In this document: piece by piece, positions 34,820-42,938 of the stretch
Numbering within the stretch: the stretch's first letter is position 1
Layout of the letters: every line of letters begins with the position of its first letter
Assembly: GCF_030378205.1 (NCBI RefSeq)
Contig: NZ_CP127385.1
Span: 3,078,001 to 3,142,000, forward strand
Origin: Bradyrhizobium sp. NP1
GTDB lineage: Bacteria; Pseudomonadota; Alphaproteobacteria; Rhizobiales; Xanthobacteraceae
DNA: 64,000 bases
Reading direction: 5' to 3'
The notes under the pieces: generated by a model
Database searches by the model: none
What the model saw: only the letters and a program-made list of their open reading frames with translations
What the model was told of the DNA's origin: nothing
Translations under genes and position numbers: made by a program

Positions 34820-35758
34820 TCAGTGCGCCTTCATGGGAAGGACAAAGATCTGGCCGGGATAGATATGATTTGGATCTCGGATCCGCTCTCGGTTCGCCCT
34901 ATACACGAGCATGTATTGCGTGCCCGCCCCGTAAGTGGTGCGGCTGATCCGCCACAGGCTGTCACCAGGGGATACGACCCGGGTCAAACTCCGGTGCGCG
35001 ACCAAGGGGGACAATGAACGTCCATTTGAAGGAGCGGCGGCAAACATGTGCGGCCGCTGCAAAGTAGCATTGTCCAGCAGTTTCGCGGCGGGCAAACGGG
35101 GTTGTGGCGACAGACGCGCTTGAGAAGACTTACCGGTGTGATCCAGCGGTAACCCCTGCGTCGTCACCGTCTCTGCAGCATTGAGCGGCGGCGCGTCGGC
35201 GCGCGACCGGGCCGCGCCAGAGTCGGACCTCACTTCGTCGAGTGCGACTGCGACACCCTGTTTCGACGTTGCCAGCGTGCCGTCCAGTGATCTGGCGGTC
35301 AACGTCAGCTCGTAGCTCCCGGGGGGCAGGAGCGGGGCCATGACGAACTGTCCAGATGAATCCGCGACCGTTCGATCAAGACGCTCGCCACTGCGCAACA
35401 GGTCCACGATCGCGCCAGGGTCCGCTCTACCGGCGATAACCGCGTCGCCCGTTGGTTCAATGCGAGCGATGTCGAAGACGGGCACAGACTTATCCGTGAC
35501 CGGATCAGTGACCGGCGAGGCTGGAGATACGGCAGATGCAGCCGCCCCGGCGGCTGTTTGAGTCTCCGTCGCCGTGAGCGCAGGCGAGCTCTCAATCGGA
35601 GCGCCGGATGCAGGATACGAGGGCGTCGACGCCGTGGGTGCGAGACTCGCCTCAACCGCCGGCTCGCGCGGTACATCCTTGACGGCCACAACAAGCGCTA
35701 TGGCGGCAAGCGCGACAAACGGAACGAGTATCCGGCCTATCGACGTAGCGGTCATCAT
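34820..35758 (-). CDS. Membrane-anchored LysM peptidoglycan-binding protein
   Basis: 312 residues. One N-terminal membrane segment (ILVPFVALAAIALVVAV) is followed by a long Pro/Ala/Ser/Thr-rich linker. An Ig-like module (about 100-170) contains ARIEPTGDAVIAGRADPGAIVDLL and LLPPGSYELTLTARS. A C-terminal LysM domain contains VVSPGDSLWRISRTTYGAGTQYMLVYRANRERIRDPNHIYPGQIFVLP. It probably spans the periplasm and binds the cell wall. Such proteins are common in Bradyrhizobium-like genomes. It is unrelated to the catabolic operons. Confidence 0.88.
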   Translation of the reverse strand: MMTATSIGRILVPFVALAAIALVVAVKDVPREPAVEASLAPTASTPSYPASGAPIESSPALTATETQTAAGAAASAVSPASPVTDPVTDKSVPVFDIARIEPTGDAVIAGRADPGAIVDLLRSGERLDRTVADSSGQFVMAPLLPPGSYELTLTARSLDGTLATSKQGVAVALDEVRSDSGAARSRADAPPLNAAETVTTQGLPLDHTGKSSQARLSPQPRLPAAKLLDNATLQRPHMFAAAPSNGRSLSPLVAHRSLTRVVSPGDSLWRISRTTYGAGTQYMLVYRANRERIRDPNHIYPGQIFVLPMKAH

Positions 35759-36080
35759 AACGACCCCGATCGATAGATGCTTAATCAGCAGCTGAAACCC
35801 TGCGCCGATTTTTTCCGGTCATCAAGTCTGCCCGGCCGCAAATTTATCAGTCAATGGCGCTGACCAATCCGCCTCAACGACTCACGCGGTGGAACCAGAC
35901 GGGATCGAGTGTTGATGCGGCTGCATTCGCTGCGAGCACGGCCGCGGCTCCGGCGCGTGCCGCCCGATACAGGTGAACGGCGGGCGTCGGCCATTGAGCA
36001 CCTCTGGCACTCTTCAGCCGCAGCACTTGAAACAAGCATGGTAAGAGTCGCGGCAAGAACCCTCATTGTTCTGCCCCCCG
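35759..36080. other. Intergenic gap without a recognisable gene
   Basis: 322 bases upstream of the LysM gene. CCGATTTTTTCCGG near 35810 is T-rich, but no stable hairpin precedes it. No supported gene was found. Confidence 0.35.
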
Positions 36081-36299
36081 CTATTGCGATTTGCACCACC
36101 TCGGTCGACCGCTTTCGCGATCGAGGCGGCCTGCCTCGTCTCTCATCTGGGCCGCGAGCCGATCGAGCTGACTCGCCAGGCCGGTAAAGCTTCGCGCAAT
36201 GTTCTTCAGTATGGACGCGCGATTCTTGGAAACTCCGGGGGCTTGCGCGAGCGTTTTATATTCGCGTGCGAGCACTTGGCATTGTGCGGCCGTCAGCAT
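36081..36299 (-). CDS. Small hypothetical helical protein
   Basis: 72 residues: LTAAQCQVLAREYKTLAQAPGVSKNRASILKNIARSF and then SQLDRLAAQMRDEAGRL. It is strongly helical, amphipathic and charged, with the look of the small hypothetical proteins seen in Bradyrhizobium. No domain was recognised and function is unknown. The regular codon use and clean helical pattern favour a real gene. Confidence 0.55.
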   Translation of the reverse strand: MLTAAQCQVLAREYKTLAQAPGVSKNRASILKNIARSFTGLASQLDRLAAQMRDEAGRLDRESGRPRWCKSQ

Positions 36300-36815
36300 T
36301 TATGGCTCCTACGAGTGCGAAAACCAGGTTCTCGGAATACTCAGACGTCGTCCTTTGTTAAGCACTTCATACGAAAAGAGCACGCGGCTCGGGCGCTGAT
36401 GAGCGCAGGATCCGCCAGCTCCGGCCGAGTTCAGGCGGAGATCTAGCCAACCCCAAAAGGCGCTGGATATTCCTTGCTGCCGAATTGTTCGGGTAGCCGT
36501 TAATGTGTGGTCGGGTTAGGCAAGAGGACAGCACCGCGGTCGCTGATTGCGCCACTTAAGTAAGTAACTCGGTCCCAATCCGCGCCTCGGGGCTGCTCTC
36601 GCAAGTTGCCGCCATCATCGATCGTGGAACATGGAGTCAGTGCGTGAGACAGTGAAACGCTCTGCGGGGCGGAGCTTGCCAGCATCGCGGTGCGTCGGCT
36701 CCGCAATGGTTTTTTCGGCACCAATCGGTTCGGAAGCGGTACCCGACCGGTTCCACACCAGTACCGTGTCCACGCGCACGGTACCGTTCTCGTCCGAAGG
36801 GCTGCACCGTTCCCA
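36300..36815. other. Long gap with an inverted repeat
   Basis: 516 bases without a supported gene. It contains the perfect inverted repeat at 36762-36785. A second GGTACC-like sequence and CCGGTT repeats near 36730-36755 make this part rich in local symmetry. Confidence 0.4.
36762..36785. terminator. Inverted repeat downstream of the adenosine-kinase-like gene
   Basis: GTACCGTG (36762-36769) and CACGGTAC (36778-36785) are perfect 8-bp arms around an 8-base loop, about 31 bases past the stop of the leftward gene. There is no T-run, so it could be a rho-assisted terminator, an mRNA-stabilising hairpin or a protein site. Confidence 0.35.
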
Positions 36816-37301
36816 CTACAGCTTGTAGCCGATCTTTCGCAGCAGGTCTTTCCGCCACGCAATGTCGGCGTCGGCTTCGACACCCAGCGGCGAGGCGCCA
36901 TCCACCACGCCGAGCACGCCGCGGCCCAGCTCAGTTTGTGCGACGATCACCTGTGTCGGGTTGGCCGTCGCGCAATAGATGCGGCAGACCTCCGGCACGG
37001 CGCGCACAGCAGCCAGCACGTTGACGGGAAAAAATCCGTCGCCCAGGAAGATCAGGAAAGCGTGGCCGGCGCCGATGGCCAATGCGTTGTCGCGTGCGAG
37101 GGCGAGGGCGGCTTCGTCATTGCCCGACCAGCGCACCAGCCGCTTACCGGAGGCCTCGCAGAAGGCCAACCCGAAGCGGATGCCCGGAACCGCGCCCACC
37201 AGCGCCTCGTGGAGGTCTTCCACGGTCTTGATGAAATGCGACTGGCCAAAGATGAAGTTGGCGGCGTCCGGCTTGACGATGGGCACCACGGTGAGTTCCA
37301 T
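36816..37301 (-). CDS. Adenosine-specific kinase-like protein (PF04008-type fold)
   Basis: 161 residues from the ATG at 37301 behind AGGAG; the frame continues upstream, but the family starts here with MELTVVPIVKPDAANFIFGQSHFIKTVEDL. The conserved core follows: GIRFGLAFCEASGKRLVRWSGND, HAFLIFLGDGFFPVNVL and VCRIYCATANPTQVIVA, ending with GVVDGASPLGVE. It is full length for the family, which was named after an archaeal structure; the true substrate is uncertain. It stands alone. Confidence 0.85.
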   Translation of the reverse strand: MELTVVPIVKPDAANFIFGQSHFIKTVEDLHEALVGAVPGIRFGLAFCEASGKRLVRWSGNDEAALALARDNALAIGAGHAFLIFLGDGFFPVNVLAAVRAVPEVCRIYCATANPTQVIVAQTELGRGVLGVVDGASPLGVEADADIAWRKDLLRKIGYKL

Positions 37302-37514
37302 GGCTCCGCTCCTGCAGGATGAGCTACGCAAATCCATGGTAGGCCGCCGGAAGGTGATTGCAAGCCGCCACAAGCTATCGATCTGTGCTCGCTGATGTGG
37401 CGAGAGCCAATCTCGCACGAGCCGCTGGCATGAGGCGACCGGCGCCGGAAACCACATCGATGGCCGCGGGTTAGATCTTGCCGGCTGGAGGCCCCGACGG
37501 GAGGAACCCCCGAG

Positions 37515-37622
37515 ATGGACGAACAAACGAGAACTGAACTTTGGGACCTGGCCGCCGGCACATTCATCGCAGTCTCGGTAGTCAGCAGCCTCGCGTTTGT
37601 CATTGTCAGCGCGATTCGCTAA
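37515..37622 (+). CDS. Small single-pass membrane protein (35 residues)
   Basis: ATG at 37515 with GGGAGGAA nine bases upstream and TAA at 37620-37622. The translation starts MDEQTRTELWDLAAGTF and then runs through a hydrophobic helix (FIAVSVVSSLAFVIVSAI) ending in Arg. A charged head plus one membrane helix is typical of bacterial small membrane proteins. A strong hairpin terminator lies 130 bases downstream in the same direction. Function is unknown. Confidence 0.5.
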   Translation: MDEQTRTELWDLAAGTFIAVSVVSSLAFVIVSAIR

Positions 37623-37753
37623 GCGCGCGCGGCGCCGTGTCCTAATTCCCACAGTGCGAGCTGAACGGCGCCGCTGTGTCAGCCAGCGAACAGACTTGTT
37701 TGATCCACCCTTCAAGCTACAGGCGTTTGATTACCGATTGATACTGGCGGGTC

Positions 37754-37787
37754 GCCCGGTGGCCTTGGTAGGTGGCCACCGGGCTTT
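37754..37787 (+). terminator. Strong rho-independent-like terminator
   Basis: GCCCGGTGGCC (37754-37764) and GGCCACCGGGC (37774-37784) are perfect 11-bp arms with a 9-base loop, followed by TTT. Orientation fits the small membrane-protein transcript. The short T-run makes it imperfect, but the stem is the strongest in the window. Confidence 0.6.
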
Positions 37788-37863
37788 CGCGTCGTGGTGG
37801 ACGAGGGCGATTTTCCTTCGCCGAAAAAATTTACGCAAAGGCACTTGGCTGCGAGAGGCTAGC

Positions 37864-38292
37864 TCACCAATAGCCCCAGGGTCCGTAAGGCCTGTAGAAC
37901 CGGGCGATCCCAGGTTCCTGGATTGCTTGCCAAGGACCGTAATCGTAATAGGGGCCATAACCGACGTATGCTGGATAGTTGCTATAGCCGGCGTAGTAGC
38001 CGCCATAGTACGGGGCGCCATAGTAGCCGTAAGCGCTGCTTGCGATCGCGCCACCGACTAGGGCACCGGCTAAAGCGCCCGCTCCCCAACTCCAACCTCG
38101 TCCCCAGCCTCCTCTGTATCCCCAGCCGCCGCCGCGCCAGCCGCCCCACCGGACTTGGATCGAACTGTCGGCAACCAGCGATTTCATCGCTGTCAGGTTA
38201 GTCGGTAACGGTGCCGCACAGAGCGAAGCGGCGCTGAAGGCCATCAAGGTTCCAGCCAATGCGCATGCGAAGCCCAATCTGATGGTATGCAT
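37864..38292 (-). CDS. Exported Gly/Tyr/Trp-rich small protein
   Basis: 142 residues from the ATG at 38292 behind GGAGGAAAAC. A signal peptide (LGFACALAGTLMAFSAASLCAAP) is followed by a mature region with VRWGGWRGGGWGYRGGWGRGW, a hydrophobic GALAGALVGGAIAS stretch and a Tyr-rich tail (YGYYGAPYYGGYYAGYSNYP). Such low-complexity exported proteins are frequent in Bradyrhizobiaceae. They probably sit at the outer membrane or cell wall; the role is unknown. Confidence 0.8.
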   Translation of the reverse strand: MHTIRLGFACALAGTLMAFSAASLCAAPLPTNLTAMKSLVADSSIQVRWGGWRGGGWGYRGGWGRGWSWGAGALAGALVGGAIASSAYGYYGAPYYGGYYAGYSNYPAYVGYGPYYDYGPWQAIQEPGIARFYRPYGPWGYW

Positions 38293-38351
38293 GTTTTCCT
38301 CCATCACTTGGTGCCAGAGGCTTCCGAACAGATACTCCGCAGGTTCGGTGA

Positions 38352-38591
38352 TCAGTGGACGCGACGCTCCCAGCACAGTAGCCATTCCGGCATCACGTCG
38401 AGCGCATGGCACAGCTTTATCAGCTCGATCGGGTAGAGCTCTGCTCGCCCGCGCTCCCAGCTCACGATCTGTGCCTCACTGTAGCCCGTCAGTTCGGCGA
38501 GCTCCCTGCGATCAATGTGGGCCTTGGCCATCGCGCGCGTCAGGCGCTGGCCAATCCGCTGCTGCTTGGCGACGTAGTTCTCCCTGGGCAT
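38352..38591 (-). CDS. XRE-family helix-turn-helix regulator
   Basis: 79 residues from the ATG at 38591, which has GGAGG at ideal distance; an ATG at 38597 overlaps the site. It is a single HTH domain: RIGQRLTRAMAKAHIDRRELAELTGYSEAQIVSWERGRAELYPIELIKLCHAL. It lies upstream of the exported Gly/Tyr-rich gene in the same direction, with a 59-base gap, and could control it or itself. No partner toxin is seen. Confidence 0.82.
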   Translation of the reverse strand: MPRENYVAKQQRIGQRLTRAMAKAHIDRRELAELTGYSEAQIVSWERGRAELYPIELIKLCHALDVMPEWLLCWERRVH

Positions 38592-39019
38592 CGCCATGCC
38601 TCCCTGATCGGACTACATCCTACACTGAATTTGTCTGCGATGGCAGTCTCGGGTGAGTTTGGAGCATCGTCACGACGAGACTGGAGAATCAGCTCGCTGG
38701 AAGATATCACCGGCCCTGCGAGCGCCTTTCCCTCTCACGTCAACTCAGATGGTCACGCCCGCGCCGGCACGACTTTGTTGCCCGCCTTCACCGGCGCGCT
38801 CGACGCGAAGCAAAGCTATTTCACGCTGCAGAGTAGAAGTGGGTGTAGGGCAGGGACGTGATACCGAGTTGGACGTACCAAGCACGCTCAAATACACGGT
38901 TTTAGACGGGCTGGACGGCTTCGACGGACCTCTGACCTTACTCTAGGTATCGTCTATACTAGGCACGCCGTCCGACGGTCTGCCCTCGACCAGCCGCAAA
39001 CTGAAAGAGGGTTATTTAG
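38592..39019. other. Gap without a recognisable gene
   Basis: About 430 bases between the XRE gene and the transposase remnant. Codon-like structure is weak, and GACGG repeats occur near 38910-38930. It may be decayed mobile-element DNA. Confidence 0.35.
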
Positions 39020-39345
39020 CGCGGACTTCCCAGCTATGGCGAGATCTTTGTCCGCCGGGTTCGGTCGATCGGCATTCGAGACCGCCCGACGTCTTCCCGC
39101 TCACCCTGGCAAAACGCCTACGCAGAACGGTTGATCGGCTCAATCCGGAGGGAATGCATCGATCATGTCGTGGTCCTCGGCGAACGCCATCTGCGCCACG
39201 TTCTGCTGTCGTACACTACAACGCGACGCGCACTCATTTGTCATTGAACCAGGATGCCCCGATCCCCCGCGGCGTCGAGTGGGCCGGGACTATCGTCCGC
39301 CGCCCGATCCTGGGCGGACTGCACCATCAATATGGCCGGATGTGA
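39020..39345 (+). pseudogene. Transposase integrase-core remnant, frameshifted
   Basis: From 39035 one frame reads YGEIFVRRVRSIGIRDRP, then SPWQNAYAERLIGSIRREC and DHVVVLGERHLRHVLLSY. Just after 39210 the match moves to another frame: YNATRTHLSLNQDAP, then PILGGLHHQYGRM and a stop. Together these are the C-terminal third of a DDE transposase of the rve type. The frameshift and the missing N-terminus show that it is dead. No terminal repeats were found. Confidence 0.85.
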
Positions 39346-39392
39346 TTTACGGTAGGCACAGCTGAGAACGCGGGGGCTTCGAGGTCAGTTGA

Positions 39393-40139
39393 TCAGCCGC
39401 GCCTTTCGATCGCGGCTGCAAGACGATCCCTGGTATAAGCGGCAAGTTCGGTCAATGCCTCGACGGCGAGCGTCTTCTTGCGATCGGCGATGGCCGCAAA
39501 GATGCGCTTATGAAACGCGACGATCTCTTGTCGCTCTCGCACACGGAAAATAATCATATTGCTGATTGGCTGAAGGCCTTCGATGACCGAATGCATCAGA
39601 AATTGCATGAGGGAATTCGCGCTAGCGTCGACAATGGCGCGATGAAACCGGACGTCGGATTCGCAGAACTCCTCGTCAGTGAGGCTTCCCTTCCTCTGCA
39701 ACTCAAGTTCAGTCCTCATAAGCTCCAACTGATCGTTGGTGCGGTGTTCGCATGCCAATTTGACGCAGACCGATTCAAGCTCCAGTCGCGCAGTCACGAT
39801 TTCATCGACGTTGATGTCGCCGACCGCCACCATGAGCGTGGTCGTATTGGCAAGCGAACGTCCCGCTTCCGGCGGCGCAGGCGCCGTGACGAAGTTTCCA
39901 CCGGCTGGACCGCGGCGCGACCTGATCAAATGTTGGGCCGCCAAGCGCTTCAACGCTTCGCGAATCGTCGGTCTGGATACGTTGAACTTCGCAGCCAGCT
40001 CGTCCTCCGACGGCAGTCGGACGTCGACTTTAAGCCTGCCTTGAAGGATCGCGGCCCGAATATTCTCCGCAATTTGCTTGGCGGCACTGGCTGTTACCAC
40101 GTCGCCCAGATCGACCTGAAGGTCTACCGCTTTCGCCAT
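39393..40139 (-). CDS. GntR-family regulator with FCD domain (FadR subfamily)
   Basis: 248 residues. The winged helix (about 18-90) contains AAKQIAENIRAAILQGRLKVDVRLPSEDELAAKFNVSRPTIREALKRLAAQHLI. The FCD domain contains LELESVCVKLACEHRT, ESDVRFHRAIVDASAN and VAFHKRIFAAI, with the metal/ligand-binding His residues. It is divergent from the Ccr-like gene, and an inverted repeat lies between them. It probably regulates that operon and itself. Confidence 0.9.
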   Translation of the reverse strand: MAKAVDLQVDLGDVVTASAAKQIAENIRAAILQGRLKVDVRLPSEDELAAKFNVSRPTIREALKRLAAQHLIRSRRGPAGGNFVTAPAPPEAGRSLANTTTLMVAVGDINVDEIVTARLELESVCVKLACEHRTNDQLELMRTELELQRKGSLTDEEFCESDVRFHRAIVDASANSLMQFLMHSVIEGLQPISNMIIFRVRERQEIVAFHKRIFAAIADRKKTLAVEALTELAAYTRDRLAAAIERRG

Positions 40140-40225
40140 CTACCTTCTCTGATTCCAGTCAAGAGTTTCACTGGTAGCAGTAGCGGCAAGCCGCGCCTTC
40201 CACAAGAGTAAGCACCTTAATCGTA

Positions 40226-40242
40226 TATTTGTTTGACAAATA
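40226..40242. promoter_or_regulatory. GntR-type operator with overlapping -35
   Basis: TATTTGT (40226-40232) and ACAAATA (40236-40242) are perfect 7-bp arms around TTG. The perfect -35 hexamer TTGACA (40233-40238) for the rightward operon lies inside. Size and TTGT-GACAA symmetry fit FCD-type GntR sites. It lies 87 bases upstream of the GntR start and 98 bases upstream of the Ccr-like gene. Confidence 0.6.
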
Positions 40243-40339
40243 GATATTTGACGTTAGGTTTCATTCCCGAAATCCGTAGCGGCGCGGCAGAAGGCACCGT
40301 GTCCAATGCGATGGGCGTTCGATGGGAAGGAAAACAAGC

Positions 40340-41581
40340 ATGGTTGATGCTGTTCCGGTCGGTGAATTGCCACCAGTAGGCATCGTCCCCCGGCGAATGC
40401 ATGCGCAGGTCATCAGAAGCGATCGGTTGGGCGATCCGGTGAAGGCATTCCGGATCGAGGAGATCGACACGCCTAGGCCCGGAAAGAAAGAAGTCCTGGT
40501 CGCGGTCATGGCCGCCGGCCTCAATTTCAACAACGTCTGGGCGGCCCGCGGAGTCCCAATCGACGTAATTGCTGCTCGGAGGGCCCAGGGTTCTCCTCAC
40601 GACTTTCACATCGGTGGAAGCGATGCCTCCGGGATCGTGTACGCGGTGGGAGAAGGGGTCACAAACATCAAGGTCGGCGATGAGGTCGTCGTGCATCCGG
40701 GCTTTTGGGATCCTAATGATCCGGATGTCCTTGCCGGCCGTGATCCGATGCTCGCGAACAGTGCGCAAATCTGGGGGTACAACACGAACTTCGGTTCATT
40801 CGCGCAGTTCTGCCTCGCCTACGATCATCAAATCCTCTCGAAGGCAAAACATCTCACCTGGGAGGAGGCTGCGGCTCCCACGTTGGTCGGAACCACGGCC
40901 TATCGAATGCTCCATGGTTGGCAGGGGCATACGGTTCAAGAGGGGGATGTCGTCTTGGTTTGGGGCGGCTCCGGAGGCGTCGGGTCACAGGCCGTCCAAA
41001 TCGCCAAGGAAGCCGGCGCGTTGCCGATCGCGGTGGTCTCCGATGCGAAGAAGGGAGAATACTGCAAGTCGCTGGGGGCGATCGGATTCATCGATCGTCG
41101 AGAATTCAATCATTGGGGTCAGCCCCCGCACTGGACCGACGACAAAGGGCAAAAGGCCTGGACGGCGCAAGCGCGCGCATTCGGCAAAAAGATTTGGGAC
41201 ATCCTGGGCGAAAAGCGCAGCCCGCAAATCGTTATCGAGCACCCCGGAGAGGATACGATTCCTACCTCGATCTTCGTGTGCAACGCGGGTGGCATGGTCG
41301 TGATCTGCGCGGGGACGACCGGCTACTCGGCCGTGGTCGACCTTCGATACCACTGGGTTCGCCAAAAGCGGCTGCAGGGCTCCCACGGCACGAACACCGA
41401 GCAAGCCAAGGCCTACAACGAGCTCGTAATCGCCAAGCGAATTGTTCCCTGCATGGGAGAGGTGCGCTCATTTGATCAAGTTGGTCAGGCTCACCAGGAC
41501 ATGATGAACGGCAAGCTTGCCCACGGTAACACGACCATCCTGGTTGGAGCTTCCAAAGCTGGCCTCGGCGCTTCGAATTGA
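40340..41581 (+). CDS. Crotonyl-CoA carboxylase/reductase homologue with an altered CO2-site residue
   Basis: 413 residues from the ATG at 40340 behind AAGGAAA. The whole length follows the Ccr branch of the medium-chain dehydrogenases: [22 protein letters not shown], the nucleotide motif [22 protein letters not shown], and [27 protein letters not shown]. Ccr enzymes reduce and carboxylate an enoyl-CoA with NADPH and CO2. Of the four CO2-site residues described in Ccr, the Asn (N64/N65) and His (H349) are kept. The Phe-Glu pair, however, reads Y147-N148 (IWGYNTNFG instead of GYET/GFET). The enzyme may therefore be a plain reductase or have changed carboxylation. Confidence 0.87.
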   Translation: MVDAVPVGELPPVGIVPRRMHAQVIRSDRLGDPVKAFRIEEIDTPRPGKKEVLVAVMAAGLNFNNVWAARGVPIDVIAARRAQGSPHDFHIGGSDASGIVYAVGEGVTNIKVGDEVVVHPGFWDPNDPDVLAGRDPMLANSAQIWGYNTNFGSFAQFCLAYDHQILSKAKHLTWEEAAAPTLVGTTAYRMLHGWQGHTVQEGDVVLVWGGSGGVGSQAVQIAKEAGALPIAVVSDAKKGEYCKSLGAIGFIDRREFNHWGQPPHWTDDKGQKAWTAQARAFGKKIWDILGEKRSPQIVIEHPGEDTIPTSIFVCNAGGMVVICAGTTGYSAVVDLRYHWVRQKRLQGSHGTNTEQAKAYNELVIAKRIVPCMGEVRSFDQVGQAHQDMMNGKLAHGNTTILVGASKAGLGASN

Positions 41582-41723
41582 CGATGCGACTTCTCATTGC
41601 GTCGCGCGGAATACTGTCGGCACACGCCGACACTGCCATTGAGCGGCCATTCCCTGGCTAACCTTCGAGCAACTCGAAGTACGAGCTCAAGCCGCTGATG
41701 AAACAAACTCAAGGGAGGGTAAG

Positions 41724-42929
41724 ATGAAGACTACGGTGTGCGCGTTGGCTCTCGCGTTGCTTCCGACGTGCATAAATGCGCAGACGATGCCAACCTTCAA
41801 GGCCGGCGTTCTAAACGACCAATCGGGCGTGTATGCGGACATCGACGGTCCCGGTTCGGTTCTCGCTGCGAAGATGGCGGTTGAAGATTTCAACCCGGAA
41901 AAGCGCGGTTTCAAGGTCGAGGTGCTCGCGGCCGACCATCAGAACAAGGCGGATGTCGGCGTCAACATCACCAGGAAATGGTTCGATATCGACAAGGTTG
42001 ATGCGGTCGTCGACGTTCCCACCTCCTCTGTAGCCTTGGCTATCTCGCAGCTCGTTAAAGACAAGGACAAAACGTTCTTGATTGACGCGGCCGGTTCTTC
42101 AGACCTCACTGGCAAAGCCTGCACGCCGAACAACGTTCACTGGACTTACGACACCTGGGCCCTCGCCAACGGTACCGCAAAGGCGGTCGTCGGGACGGGC
42201 GGCAAGACCTGGTATTTCCTGACCGCAGACTATGCCTTCGGGCACGCGCTCGCGCGCGATGCGACGGACATCGTGAAGGCTCAAGGCGGCACGGTTGTCG
42301 GTCAGGTGCTCGCTCCGTTCCAGACGACGGACTTCTCCTCGTTCGTGCTCCAAGCACAAAGCAGCAAGGCACAGATCATCGCCCTGGCAAACTCCGGCGG
42401 CGACACCGTGACGTCGGTAAAGCAAGCGCAAGAGTTCGGATTGACCGCCGGAGGCCAGAAGCTGGCGGGTCTTCTGGTGTTCGTCTCGGACGTCAAGTCG
42501 ATGGGCCTGCAAACCGCTCAGGGTCTGCTTCTTACAGAAGCATTTTACTGGGATCTCAACGACAAGACCCGGGCATGGTCCAGGCGTTTCGCGGCCCGCA
42601 ACGAGGGACGTTACCCGACCATGAACCAAGCGGGCGTCTACGCGTCCATGTTGCATTGGATGAAGGCCATTGAAGCGATGGACAAGGAAGAGGCGCGCTC
42701 GGGAACGGCTGTCGTTGAGAAGATGAAGCAGATGCCGACGGAAGACGATCTCTTCGGCAAGGGATCGATCAGAAAGGACGGTCGCAAGATTCATAACATG
42801 TATCTGTTCGAAGTGAAAAAGCCCAGCGAGTCCAAGATGGACTACGACTTCTACAAACTCATCGCCACGATCCCGGGAGACGAAGCCTTCCGTCCAATGG
42901 ATCAAGGCGGCTGTCCTTTAGTAAAATAG
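41724..42929 (+). CDS. ABC substrate-binding protein, LivK family (orphan)
   Basis: 401 residues with a signal peptide (LALALLPTCINAQ) and a type I periplasmic fold: FKAGVLNDQSGVYADIDGPGSVLAAKMAVEDF, then LIDAAGSSDLTGKACTPNNVHWTYD and WYFLTADYAFGHAL. The start follows GGGAGGGTAAG. No permease or ATPase is encoded nearby, so it either shares another Liv channel, perhaps the one at 19.6-22.8 kb, or works as a solute scavenger with the MFS carrier next door. Confidence 0.88.
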   Translation: MKTTVCALALALLPTCINAQTMPTFKAGVLNDQSGVYADIDGPGSVLAAKMAVEDFNPEKRGFKVEVLAADHQNKADVGVNITRKWFDIDKVDAVVDVPTSSVALAISQLVKDKDKTFLIDAAGSSDLTGKACTPNNVHWTYDTWALANGTAKAVVGTGGKTWYFLTADYAFGHALARDATDIVKAQGGTVVGQVLAPFQTTDFSSFVLQAQSSKAQIIALANSGGDTVTSVKQAQEFGLTAGGQKLAGLLVFVSDVKSMGLQTAQGLLLTEAFYWDLNDKTRAWSRRFAARNEGRYPTMNQAGVYASMLHWMKAIEAMDKEEARSGTAVVEKMKQMPTEDDLFGKGSIRKDGRKIHNMYLFEVKKPSESKMDYDFYKLIATIPGDEAFRPMDQGGCPLVK

Positions 42930-42938
42930 CGGGGTCCG

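Noticed and set aside
39154..39345. Independent short gene with a clean stop
   Set aside because: It is the out-of-frame end of the transposase remnant.
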